A stretch of DNA of 26,862 nucleotides. It comes from Acidobacteriota bacterium. Lineage in GTDB: Bacteria > Acidobacteriota > Blastocatellia > Pyrinomonadales > Pyrinomonadaceae. The stretch lies in assembly GCA_023415725.1 (NCBI GenBank), contig JAEZJR010000046.1, forward strand, positions 1-26,862, written 5' to 3'. Made by a program: the position numbers and the translations under genes. This document shows, in pieces, positions 18,108-25,822 of the stretch. The notes beneath the pieces are model-generated. The model was not told the DNA's origin and did not search any database. It worked only from the letters and a program-made list of their open reading frames with translations. Position 1 is the first letter of the stretch, and each line of letters begins with the position of its first letter.

Positions 18108-18422
18108 CTAATTCTTCTTCTCCCAATGCAAAGCGGCAACTCGGTCCATCCCGTGTGCAGCGAGCAATAAAGAACCCAGACATCCGAGAAGAAGTGCCGA
18201 AACCAAAATGCTCAAGCCTTTCCCATCGCGGAGAACGGCGCAAGCAGTTAAAAGTGAGACAACCAGTGCCACCGATCCACTCAACACCCCGGCAAGACCG
18301 AATACCGCGACAAATCCCAGCCAGAAGCCTCTATTACTTTCGGCCTGCGCAGCGGTGTTATGGTCTTCGGTTCCGGCCGCTCTTCCCGCAACGATCGAAA
18401 TATGTCGTTCGCTCAAGATCAT
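18108..18422 (-). CDS. Small two-helix membrane protein next to the APC permease
   Basis: A 104-residue protein with two hydrophobic segments (about 33-64 and 71-90) between polar ends. A textbook GGAGG (18429-18433) lies 6 nt before the ATG, so the start is well supported. It is the first gene after the regulator's 3' end and lies 26 nt before the permease. It could be a small accessory subunit, as KdpF is for KdpFABC, but there is no sequence similarity to KdpF that I can claim. A tandem repeat that may bind the regulator is 85 nt upstream of it. Confidence 0.75.
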   Translation of the reverse strand: MILSERHISIVAGRAAGTEDHNTAAQAESNRGFWLGFVAVFGLAGVLSGSVALVVSLLTACAVLRDGKGLSILVSALLLGCLGSLLLAAHGMDRVAALHWEKKN

Positions 18423-18506
18423 TCTTAGCCTCCGCGAGGGGGCAATTCGCTTCCCCGTTCAATAACAATCTACGACCCTCCGCATAAAGGCCGGATAAGC
18501 AAGATA

Positions 18507-18526
18507 TAAAGATTTCGTAAAGATTT
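18507..18526 (-). promoter_or_regulatory. Tandem 9-bp repeat, candidate response-regulator binding site
   Basis: TAAAGATTT occurs at 18507-18515 and again at 18518-18526, 11 bp from start to start. On the minus strand this is two AAATCTTTA half-sites in the same orientation. One-turn tandem half-sites are how OmpR/PhoB-family regulators bind. T-rich runs are also typical of KdpE sites. It overlaps the last bases of the regulator gene and lies 85 nt before the small membrane protein. Binding is inferred. Confidence 0.5.
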
Positions 18527-19220
18527 ACGGGGAGGACACGAAGCGGTAGCCGACCCAGGGTTCGGTGAGGATGTAGCGAGGTTTTGAGGGTTCCGGTTCG
18601 ATCTTTTTGCGAAGGTTTCCGATGAATACGCGGAGGTATTCGGTCTGTTCGGCGTAGTCGCCGCCCCAGACGTTAGATAGAAGCGTGCGGTGGGTGATGA
18701 CCCTGTCGCGGTGCTCGATCAAATATGCAAGCAGGTCGAACTCTATCGGGGTCAGATGCACTTCACTCCCGGAAACCGCCACGACCCTACGTGCCTTATC
18801 AAGTCGAAAATCGCCGGTTTCGATGACTTCCTGTGATCGAGACTCCGCCGGACCACGACGCAGGGACGCACGCACCCGGGCCAGAAGCTCGTTCATGCCG
18901 AAGGGCTTCGTGATGTAATCATCGGCCCCGGCGTCCAGGGCTTCAACCTTGACGGCTTCTTCGCCGCGAACCGAAAGGACAATGATGGGAATGTCGGAGG
19001 ACTTTCGTATAGCCCGGCAGACCTCGATCCCGCTCATCTCCGGCATCGAGAGGTCCGTGATCACGAGGTCCGGTCGAAAATCCCGGAACAGGTCCAATCC
19101 GGATTCCCCGTCCGCCGCCGTCCGAACGTCATAGCGATGTGCGCCGAGACTACGTTTCAACACGCGGGTGATCTGGAACTCATCATCGATGACCAGGATA
19201 CGTTTCGGCGTCGTCGGCAT
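18525..19220 (-). CDS. kdpE: KdpE-like response regulator (OmpR/PhoB family)
   Basis: A 231-residue regulator. The receiver domain has the acidic pocket Asp12-Asp13-Glu14, phosphoacceptor Asp56 (VITDLSMP) and Lys105 (ITKPFG). The C-terminal winged helix (about 130-229) includes LTPIEFDLLAYLIEHRDRVITH and ends with the KdpE-style LRVFIGNLRKKIEPEPSKPR then YILTEPWVGYRF. In known systems KdpE responds to low K+ or salt and turns on K+ uptake. The ATG is 17 nt after the kinase stop; the two form one operon. No kdpFABC is in the window. The likely local target is the small membrane protein and APC permease, preceded by the tandem repeat at 18507-18526. Confidence 0.9.
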   Translation of the reverse strand: MPTTPKRILVIDDEFQITRVLKRSLGAHRYDVRTAADGESGLDLFRDFRPDLVITDLSMPEMSGIEVCRAIRKSSDIPIIVLSVRGEEAVKVEALDAGADDYITKPFGMNELLARVRASLRRGPAESRSQEVIETGDFRLDKARRVVAVSGSEVHLTPIEFDLLAYLIEHRDRVITHRTLLSNVWGGDYAEQTEYLRVFIGNLRKKIEPEPSKPRYILTEPWVGYRFVSSP

Positions 19221-19237
19221 CTTCGTTGATACTAACC

Positions 19238-20392
19238 TTAGGCCCGATCGGCCTCCACCGCGGCCGGAAGGGTTATCGTGAACTTCGTAGTAAACCCTTC
19301 CCCGCCGTCCCCCACCCCGATCGTCCCGCCCTGAGCTTCGACTATCCCTTTTGCGATCGCAAGCCCAAGCCCCAAACCGCTGCCAGTCCGATGGATGTCA
19401 TGCTCCTCGAGCCGCACGAACTTGTTGAATATTTTCTCGCGCATCCCTAGGGGGATGCCCCTGCCCTGGTCCTCGACAGTTATCGCGACACTACCGTCGT
19501 CTGATACGGCCGACACGCGAATGCGGGTGCCCGGCGACGAATATTTGGCGGCGTTTTCGATCAACGTAAAAACTGACTCGGCGATCGATGCAGCATCAGC
19601 ATAAACCCTGGGAGCGTCGGCGGGAATATCGATCTCGATTTCCCTATCAACGATCAACTTTTCAGCTCTCTGCGCCGCGTTAGCTATGATCTCTTCGACC
19701 GAATGGGAACGCTTCGTAAGCTTCCGGGCGTTCGCCTCGATCTTCGCCATACCGACCATCCCCTCGATGAATTCATCCAGACGATCCGTTTCCTCGTTTA
19801 TGATCTCGAGGAACTCCTCACGCGTTTCCGCATCGAGAACGGACGAGCGGGCGTCGTCGAGCAATGTTGTTACGGATGCTTTAATGGACGTGAGCGGCGT
19901 TCGAAGGTCGTGCGTCACGGCGTCGAGCAATGCGGATTTCAGTTTCTCGCTGCGGCGTAATGCCTCCGCCTCGCTCGCCTGTTCGAATGCCCCACTCAGC
20001 TCGTCGTAGAGACGTTCTATCTCGAGCTGGCGGGCTTCCGATTCTTCGGCGCGTCGACGTGCGTAGCCGGATACTTGCCCCGCGATCAGTGCGGTCACCA
20101 CGAAAGCGGCAAATGCGAGCCAGTTCTCCGGATCGCTGATGGTCAATGTGCCGTAGGGGGGAAGGAAGAAGAAATTGAAGCAGAGGATTCCGAACGCCGA
20201 AGCAGTCAGTCCGGCGGTGCTGCCGAAGAGCGTTGACGAGAACAGCACTACCAAAAGCAAGGTCAGGGATACTTCTGTCGCGTTCAGGTATTCGCGAAAC
20301 GGCAGGAAAACGGCAGTCGTCAACACTACTATCACAGCCGAAACAAGGCTGCGTGCCCAGCGGCTAAACCGTCCGAAACCGCCTATCGCCAT
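19238..20392 (-). CDS. KdpD-like sensor histidine kinase lacking the cytoplasmic N-terminal domains
   Basis: A 384-residue kinase. Residues about 10-115 form four membrane segments of the DUF4118 type, with the KdpD signature LPPYGTLTISDPENWLAF (77-94). A helical linker follows (about 115-150). The H-box is His161 in AVTHDLRTPLTS; the N-box is Asn280 in ENAAKYSS; the G boxes are at 308-313 (DQGRGI) and 337-344. Full KdpD has about 895 residues with KdpD and USP domains before this region. Here they are absent, a type known in other phyla, so sensing must use the membrane part or a separate protein. It is 35 nt downstream of the MFS gene and 17 nt upstream of the regulator. Confidence 0.9.
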   Translation of the reverse strand: MAIGGFGRFSRWARSLVSAVIVVLTTAVFLPFREYLNATEVSLTLLLVVLFSSTLFGSTAGLTASAFGILCFNFFFLPPYGTLTISDPENWLAFAAFVVTALIAGQVSGYARRRAEESEARQLEIERLYDELSGAFEQASEAEALRRSEKLKSALLDAVTHDLRTPLTSIKASVTTLLDDARSSVLDAETREEFLEIINEETDRLDEFIEGMVGMAKIEANARKLTKRSHSVEEIIANAAQRAEKLIVDREIEIDIPADAPRVYADAASIAESVFTLIENAAKYSSPGTRIRVSAVSDDGSVAITVEDQGRGIPLGMREKIFNKFVRLEEHDIHRTGSGLGLGLAIAKGIVEAQGGTIGVGDGGEGFTTKFTITLPAAVEADRA

Positions 20393-20427
20393 ACAGCGAG
20401 CAAGTGTCCGCTATTTCCGGCCCTCGT

Positions 20428-21711
20428 TCAAGCTTCCGCTTCCGAAAGTTTGGCGTTCGTCGTCCCCTGGCGAATGAACCACAGGACACCGGCGCTGCCC
20501 GAAAGTATTCCCGAGATAACGGTCAGCGTCATCGGCGACATCAGATACATCAACTCCGCCGAAACGTAGCTCGAGAGGCCGAATACGGTGAGCTCAGCTC
20601 CACGGTCCAATGTCGAGATCCGTCCGCGGATATAATCCGGCAGCGACCGTTGGAATAGCGTCTCCTGCACCGCATACTCCACGCCGATTATCCCTCGCGA
20701 TACAAAGCTGAACAGAGCGAACAGCATCAGTGTCGGCATCAGCCCGGCAAAAGCGAATACGATCCCGTGTATTATCAAGGTCCACCCGACGAAAAGAGTG
20801 TGGCGTCCGCGCCGGTCCAGATAGATCGAAGTGCGATGAGCGATGAGCATCCCGATCGCCAAACCCGCCCCTGACGCTAGCCACAATATCCCGACGGCTA
20901 GGTCCGGATTCCAACCCTCAAGCCCCGCAAAATACACGCCCCCGACACGCTCGAAGACTACATTGATCGCACCGCCGCCGATCGCCCAGATTATATTCAT
21001 CAAAAGGATCGTCAAGGCGAAATGGTTCACGACCGTGTAATGCAGCCCTTCGCGGAGCTCGGTCAGGAACGAAGCACGCTTTGTTTTGTCCGCCATTCGC
21101 TCAGCTGTAGCTTCGTCGCGGGTCGCCTCCTCCGGGATCAGCCATACCGTGTAAGCAGAGACCAGGAATGAAACGGCGTTGATGATGAATGCGACCTTAT
21201 ACCCGAACTGAGCCGCGGCCCAACCGCCCAGCCCTGCTCCGATCGCCATCAGCAGGAACCGGGTCGAGAACATCAGGGCAGTCCCCGCAAGCAAGCCCTC
21301 CTCCCCCGTCAGGTTCGGCGTAGTCGCGTTCTTCGCACCGTCGAAAAATGCCCCGAATGTCGAGAGCAGGGCCGTGCCGATATATGCGATCCACAGATCG
21401 TCAGCGCTGGTGACCAAAAGAAACGACAGAGCGACGGCGACACGTGCGAGATCCGTCCAGATCATCACCTGACGCCGAGAGAAGCGGTCCACAAAAGTGC
21501 CTGCTATCGGCGACATCACCGCAAAGGGCAGCAGGCGACAGAGGAAAAATATACCCGCCGCAGTCGGCGACGCCTCGGAAACAAGCCGTACCAACCCTAA
21601 TCCGGCGATGAAGTTGAACCAGTTCCCTAATTCAGAAATGAACTGGCCCGCAAGCAAATTGCGGAAGTTTCGGTTGCCGCGAAGAAGTTGTCCGTACGTC
21701 AGCGACTGCAT
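20428..21711 (-). CDS. Major facilitator superfamily transporter (EntS/MFS_3-like)
   Basis: A 427-residue inner-membrane secondary transporter with about 12 helices. FRNLLAGQFISELGNWFNFI near the N-terminus and the motif-A variant GTFVDRFSRRQVM (about 67-79) are typical of the MFS_3/EntS group, which includes siderophore and drug exporters. The ATG at 21711 (MQSLTYGQLL) is chosen over one at 21825, which would place 38 extra residues across the inverted repeat at 21782-21849. It lies after the iron-uptake operon, and siderophore export would fit, but the intervening repeat may end the transcript. The kinase gene follows by 35 nt. Confidence 0.85.
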   Translation of the reverse strand: MQSLTYGQLLRGNRNFRNLLAGQFISELGNWFNFIAGLGLVRLVSEASPTAAGIFFLCRLLPFAVMSPIAGTFVDRFSRRQVMIWTDLARVAVALSFLLVTSADDLWIAYIGTALLSTFGAFFDGAKNATTPNLTGEEGLLAGTALMFSTRFLLMAIGAGLGGWAAAQFGYKVAFIINAVSFLVSAYTVWLIPEEATRDEATAERMADKTKRASFLTELREGLHYTVVNHFALTILLMNIIWAIGGGAINVVFERVGGVYFAGLEGWNPDLAVGILWLASGAGLAIGMLIAHRTSIYLDRRGRHTLFVGWTLIIHGIVFAFAGLMPTLMLFALFSFVSRGIIGVEYAVQETLFQRSLPDYIRGRISTLDRGAELTVFGLSSYVSAELMYLMSPMTLTVISGILSGSAGVLWFIRQGTTNAKLSEAEA

Positions 21712-21781
21712 ATAGCGAACAGCCAGAATAAGGGAAACGACGACAAACCCGAAAACGTTCCCACGTTCACTGCACGAAAAA

Positions 21782-21849
21782 CTTTGCGTCCTTTGCGAGC
21801 TTTGGGTGAAGAAAACATTTCTCACGCAAAGCTCGCAAAGGACGCAAAG
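21782..21849. repeat. 28-bp inverted repeat made of three 9-bp units per arm
   Basis: The left arm is three tandem nonamers, CTTTGCGTC, CTTTGCGAG and CTTTGGGTG (21782-21808). The right arm (21822-21849) is their reverse complement with one mismatch. The loop is 12 nt. The element lies in the 177-nt gap between the PepSY gene and the MFS gene. It is probably a REP-like mobile or regulatory palindrome; the resulting hairpin could also end the iron-operon transcript, although it has no T-run. Confidence 0.8.
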
Positions 21850-21888
21850 CAGGGATTACTCAAACTACGGGTCCGAAGCTTGCCTGAC

Positions 21889-23031
21889 TTAACTCAGAGC
21901 TTCGTTATTTCGTCTACGTTTAAGGAAGTTCCCAAACCTGCGGAACGCTAGAGAAAACCCGGTCCACACGAGCACCGCCCCGCCGACACAAGCGACGAAT
22001 CCGATGATTTGCCCGACTATTCCACCCGTTTCGCCCGTATGCGTGAACCTGAACCACGACCGCAACTGCACCGCCGCGTTTCTATCTCCATACGGATCCC
22101 ACTTCGCCACTTCAACAGACTCCGTATTAAGCGTCAGACTGGATCGAGCAAAGATGTTCCAATAAATGCCCTCGTCGATCGAGAACGTGGCCAATTCTGC
22201 AGCCGGCAGCTGCATCGAGATGGACCGCCAACCCGGAACATGCTGCTCGGCCCTCCCCCACAGATCATTCATATTCGAGGCGATCGTGTAAGGGCGCTCT
22301 TCCGATTGCGGTGCTCCGCTGCGCTGCTGCTGTTTCGGCACCTCATTGCCGGTGAGTGTGTAGAGCAGATTCGACGCCCACTGGTAAGAGATCACGGTCG
22401 CGGTCAGCGTAAAGATGATCAGGAACAGTGATGTCCAGAACCCGATCGTGTTGTGCCAGTTGAAGTTGCGGGCCTTCCCACGCTGGCCGGTGCGGAACCA
22501 GATCACCGGCTTGATCGCCTTCCAAACCAGATTTCGCGGAAACCAGATGTATATCCCGGAGATCGCGAGGAACAGGAATAGCAGGTTGCTCGCCCCGGTG
22601 ATCGCCTTGCCGATCGGTCGTTGATCGCCGGAAAGAGCGATCCATCGGTGCCAATCGCGCAGGGTGGTCATTACACCGCGGACGGCTTTGTTGCTCTCGC
22701 CCGTGATCTCGCCGGTGTAAGGGTTCGCGAAAACGGCACCTTCTCTTCCTAGCGAGATCTCCCATGCCGCACCGGGCCCGTTCTTTATCGCGATCGCCGA
22801 AGGTTTCGCCTGCGGCTTAGCCTCAAGCACCTTGGCGAGTACTTCTGAAGGCCCTAGCTTTTCAACTCCTGCCTGCTCCTGCACCCAACGAGCCTCACGC
22901 TCGAAAAACTCGATCGTCTGTCGCTCGAAGGCAAGCAGCGCCCCCGTCACGCACATTATGAAAATGACCACGCCGGCCAGCAGGCCGGCGGTCAAATGCA
23001 GCCAAAATATTACGTCCCTGAATCGTTTCAT
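21889..23031 (-). CDS. PepSY-associated membrane protein, putative siderophore reductase
   Basis: A 380-residue PepSY_TM family protein. It has four membrane helices: about 8-35, 145-165, 195-218 and 340-365. Between the first two is a periplasmic PepSY domain (about 55-115). Histidines His12, His128 and His193, and one near 337 (FRFTHTGE), sit at helix edges where haem ligands are expected in this family. Such proteins, including PiuB and FsqB, are linked to reduction of Fe3+-siderophores. The ATG is 3 nt after the receptor stop, so both are made from one Fur-controlled transcript. The C-terminus is basic and ends on the cytoplasmic side. Confidence 0.88.
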   Translation of the reverse strand: MKRFRDVIFWLHLTAGLLAGVVIFIMCVTGALLAFERQTIEFFEREARWVQEQAGVEKLGPSEVLAKVLEAKPQAKPSAIAIKNGPGAAWEISLGREGAVFANPYTGEITGESNKAVRGVMTTLRDWHRWIALSGDQRPIGKAITGASNLLFLFLAISGIYIWFPRNLVWKAIKPVIWFRTGQRGKARNFNWHNTIGFWTSLFLIIFTLTATVISYQWASNLLYTLTGNEVPKQQQRSGAPQSEERPYTIASNMNDLWGRAEQHVPGWRSISMQLPAAELATFSIDEGIYWNIFARSSLTLNTESVEVAKWDPYGDRNAAVQLRSWFRFTHTGETGGIVGQIIGFVACVGGAVLVWTGFSLAFRRFGNFLKRRRNNEALS

Positions 23032-23034
23032 CCC

Positions 23035-25533
23035 TTAAAAGTTAAAGCTGGTCCTCAGCGTCATCGTCCGCGGGGCTGCGACCTCTATCGCCGATCCGAC
23101 AGACGCATTTACGAAGATGACTTCGTCGAAAACGTTGTCGACATTCAGCGCGAAGTTGACGAACTTGTTTAGTCTGTAGAACAAGGCAGCGTCCGCTTTT
23201 GTGAATGCCGGGAGCACCAGTGGATCCGGCGAAGCAAAAGTCCTCGCCCCATTGCTCCCAAGTCGCTTACCCTGCCACGAGAGGCCGAATCCCGCCCCGA
23301 ATCCTTTCAGGTAGCCCTCGCTGCGGTCGTAACGCGTGTAGAAGTTGTACGTCCAATGCGGGGTCTTCTCCGCCCAGGAGTTCGGGATCGGCGACGAGCT
23401 CACAGGAGCTCCAGCCGGAAATCCCTTGTAGATCGCGGAAGTGTATGAAGCTCCACCCGACACCCTGAGGTCCTGCCTCACCTGAAAGTCGCCCGTCATC
23501 TCGAACCCGCGCGATCGACGCGTTCCCGCGGGGATGTAATACCGCTGACCATTTGGGTTCAGCACGCCTAGGTCCGACTGCACCAACGCATTATCGATCT
23601 GGTTATGAAAAGCAGAGATCGCAAGATTGACTCGGCGATTCAGCAGATCGTACTTGGCCCCGACCTCGTAGCTCTTGCCGATCGTCGGATCGAAAACACC
23701 GATGTTCCCGTTCTCATCTTCCAGATTCGGATCGACCGGATTGAAGCTCGTCGAATAGCTGCCGTAGATGGCCAGTTCCGGAGTCGCGTTGAACACGATC
23801 GAGGCGTTAGGGATGATGCCGCTTTTCCTCACGGCCCCCGTGGCCGGGTCGTTCTGACCGTAATTGAACCCAACATTGACGATCCACCGCCCGTTGTCGA
23901 TCGCCGTGGTGTTCTGGACGAAGGAGTTCCAAATAACGTCTCGGCCCCATGCCCCGAACGCCGGCAGCGTAACATTATCCACCAAAGACGTCGCAGCGAT
24001 CCCGGTGTAGACATTAATCGGCGACTGTGCAGCGCCCGCCGCCGAAACCGTCCTCGAATCGAGGATCCGCGAGTAGAATCCGACCATCGTCGTGTTTCTC
24101 ACCCAGCCGTTGCTCAACCAGGTGTACGAGGCATCCGCATTCACGTTGTTGTAGTTGCGGTTCGTCAAGTTCTTCGATTGAACACGCGAGATCAGGTCTT
24201 GATCCCGCAGCATCGCGATCTGTGCCGCCGACGACGCCTGCGGAGTGAACGAATTGATATCCGTGTCGAACGAGACGTATCTGTAAGCGGCGTTCACTCG
24301 AAGCTTATCGGTCACCGCTCCACGGAAATCCACGCCCGCCCACGCGGTCTCCTCGATGCGGCGTCCGCCGAACAAATTCACATCGAGCGGCGAAAGATCG
24401 TCGTTGCTAAGCACCACGCCGCGCGGATCGCTCGAGGGTGAAAGACTCGCTGAAAGCGACGAAGAGGGCGAAGCAACGATGCCGCCGCCGTACGGGCGGT
24501 AGTAACGCACATACTGGGCGCTCGGCGTCAGCAGATAGCGGCCGTCGCGGTCGAGCTTGATCGTCATCGAGCCGTTCAGGTACTGATTCCGGTCGAGCGT
24601 GTCTTTCGTAAAGTAGTTCATCTGCTCGACGCTGGCGAGGGCACGATAAAAGATGCGGTCGCTGCCGAAGACAGGGCCCGTCGAATCCAGGTCGACCGCG
24701 ATCCCCGGCCTTTCGGCAAGCGAAACACCGTTCCCCTGATAACCCATCGTGCGGAGATCGACCTGCGTGCGGTACTGTTCCTTGGGCCGCTTCGTCACCA
24801 GATTGATCAACCCGCCCGGCGAACCGGTCTGGCCATAGATAAGGCTCGCGGGACCTTTGAGCACTACGATCTCTTCGACCCCAAACGTGCTCGCGCCGAA
24901 ACCACCTCCTCCCACGTTGATCCCGGGGAAGCCATCCACGCGAGTGTCGTCCGGACCCATACGGTAGCCGCGCGAATAGAAGTGATAGCTCCCGTTGCGG
25001 TAGCTGTTTTGCGAGGTGCCGGGCACGTAGTTCAGCACATCAGAAACCTGGCGGAAGTTCTGCTCCTGGATCTGTTTCTCCCCGACTATGGAAAGTGCGC
25101 GAGGTGTTTCGTGGATGGATACGGGGGATTTAAGAGTAGATTCGACCGCCGCCTCAGCAGTATCCAGCACCACCGTGACCGTTTCAGCCACGCCATTGGT
25201 CGAGAGTACGAAGTCGGACTCTCTTGTAGTGCCGTCCAGTTCAATTGCGAGTTCCCTGTCAGCGAAACCTTCTTTCTTCACGACGAGCCGGTATTTCCCG
25301 TAGGGCAGTTCTCCGAAGGAGAATGAACCGTCGTCGCCCGAGACCGAATCGCGGATGCGCACTTGTTCTCCGAAAAGCGTGAGGGCCGCTCCCGGAATGA
25401 CCGCCTTCGCTTCATCCGTCACTACCCCTTTCAGTTCCGCTGCATGCCTTTCGGTACTCTGGCCCATTACTGCTCCGACCAGCGATGCGACGATGAACAC
25501 CACCGTCAGTATTCTCACATTAAGTCCTTTCAT
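23035..25533 (-). CDS. TonB-dependent siderophore receptor
   Basis: An 832-residue outer-membrane receptor. A signal peptide (1-24) ends near AVMGQ. A carboxypeptidase-like regulatory domain (about 34-105, LKGVVTDEAKAVIPGA...) and a TonB-box-like ETVTVV (about 117-122) come next. A plug domain (about 137-255) includes VLKGPASLIYGQTGSPGGLI. The rest is a beta barrel ending in the outer-membrane terminal phenylalanine (RTSFNF). Receptors of this class import ferric siderophores with energy from TonB-ExbBD. I prefer the ATG at 25533; an open frame continues to 25662, but that would begin upstream of the Fur box at 25636-25654. The PepSY gene follows by 3 nt. Confidence 0.93.
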   Translation of the reverse strand: MKGLNVRILTVVFIVASLVGAVMGQSTERHAAELKGVVTDEAKAVIPGAALTLFGEQVRIRDSVSGDDGSFSFGELPYGKYRLVVKKEGFADRELAIELDGTTRESDFVLSTNGVAETVTVVLDTAEAAVESTLKSPVSIHETPRALSIVGEKQIQEQNFRQVSDVLNYVPGTSQNSYRNGSYHFYSRGYRMGPDDTRVDGFPGINVGGGGFGASTFGVEEIVVLKGPASLIYGQTGSPGGLINLVTKRPKEQYRTQVDLRTMGYQGNGVSLAERPGIAVDLDSTGPVFGSDRIFYRALASVEQMNYFTKDTLDRNQYLNGSMTIKLDRDGRYLLTPSAQYVRYYRPYGGGIVASPSSSLSASLSPSSDPRGVVLSNDDLSPLDVNLFGGRRIEETAWAGVDFRGAVTDKLRVNAAYRYVSFDTDINSFTPQASSAAQIAMLRDQDLISRVQSKNLTNRNYNNVNADASYTWLSNGWVRNTTMVGFYSRILDSRTVSAAGAAQSPINVYTGIAATSLVDNVTLPAFGAWGRDVIWNSFVQNTTAIDNGRWIVNVGFNYGQNDPATGAVRKSGIIPNASIVFNATPELAIYGSYSTSFNPVDPNLEDENGNIGVFDPTIGKSYEVGAKYDLLNRRVNLAISAFHNQIDNALVQSDLGVLNPNGQRYYIPAGTRRSRGFEMTGDFQVRQDLRVSGGASYTSAIYKGFPAGAPVSSSPIPNSWAEKTPHWTYNFYTRYDRSEGYLKGFGAGFGLSWQGKRLGSNGARTFASPDPLVLPAFTKADAALFYRLNKFVNFALNVDNVFDEVIFVNASVGSAIEVAAPRTMTLRTSFNF

Positions 25534-25635
25534 CGATTTATCTACCTGAATACAGTTCGGCGTCGCCCCCGGATACACCGGAAAGCTAACCCCGCTTGAA
25601 TATAAATATGAAAAATTACTCGGTGAGTTCTTATT

Positions 25636-25654
25636 GAAAACGATTTTCATTTTC
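25636..25654 (-). promoter_or_regulatory. Fur box controlling the siderophore receptor operon
   Basis: On the minus strand GAAAATGAAAATCGTTTTC matches the 19-bp Fur consensus GATAATGATAATCATTATC at 14 positions, and shows the hexamer layout GAAAAT-GAAAAT-C-GTTTTC. Its core TGAAAA-CGA-TTTTCA is a perfect inverted repeat. It lies 102 nt upstream of the chosen receptor start, in an AT-rich promoter region. Fe2+-Fur would repress the receptor and PepSY genes. Confidence 0.75.
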
Positions 25655-25663
25655 AAACTCAAA

Positions 25664-25762
25664 ATAATTAAACCGTAGTCCTAATACCCTGTCAATCCGT
25701 TTTTTAAGTTTTTGATAAGGAATAGATCAAATTATTTAGCTAAGTGCCCACTACTCACGTTT
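25664..25762. other. AT-rich intergenic stretch without a visible gene
   Basis: Between the Fur box and the next terminator I see no gene. The sequence is AT-rich, includes TTTTTTAAGTTTTTGATAAG-like runs and holds part of the upstream promoter region of the receptor operon. Confidence 0.4.
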
Positions 25763-25763
25763 T

Positions 25764-25798
25764 AAAAACAGAAAAGGCGGGCCGTTGATGGCCCGCCT
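25764..25798 (-). terminator. Rho-independent terminator after the exported repeat protein
   Basis: On the minus strand the stem GGCGGGCC/GGCCCGCC (25790-25797 with 25776-25783), with a 6-nt loop, is followed by TTTTCTGTTTTT. It begins about 25 nt after the stop codon at 25823 and isolates that gene from the iron operon. Confidence 0.9.
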
Positions 25799-25822
25799 CC
25801 CGGTTCGAATCCAGAAGTGCTT

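Noticed and set aside
18082..18243. 54-residue N-terminal extension of the APC permease
   Set aside because: It overlaps the well-supported small membrane gene in another frame and gives a Cys/Arg-rich sequence unlike permease N-termini.
23605..24441. 278-residue open frame antisense to the TonB receptor
   Set aside because: Arg/Val/Asp-rich composition typical of an antisense frame; the receptor frame is clearly coding.
25534..25662. 43-residue N-terminal extension of the TonB receptor from a TTG at 25662
   Set aside because: The extension would start upstream of the Fur box and promoter, and the signal peptide begins only at the ATG at 25533.
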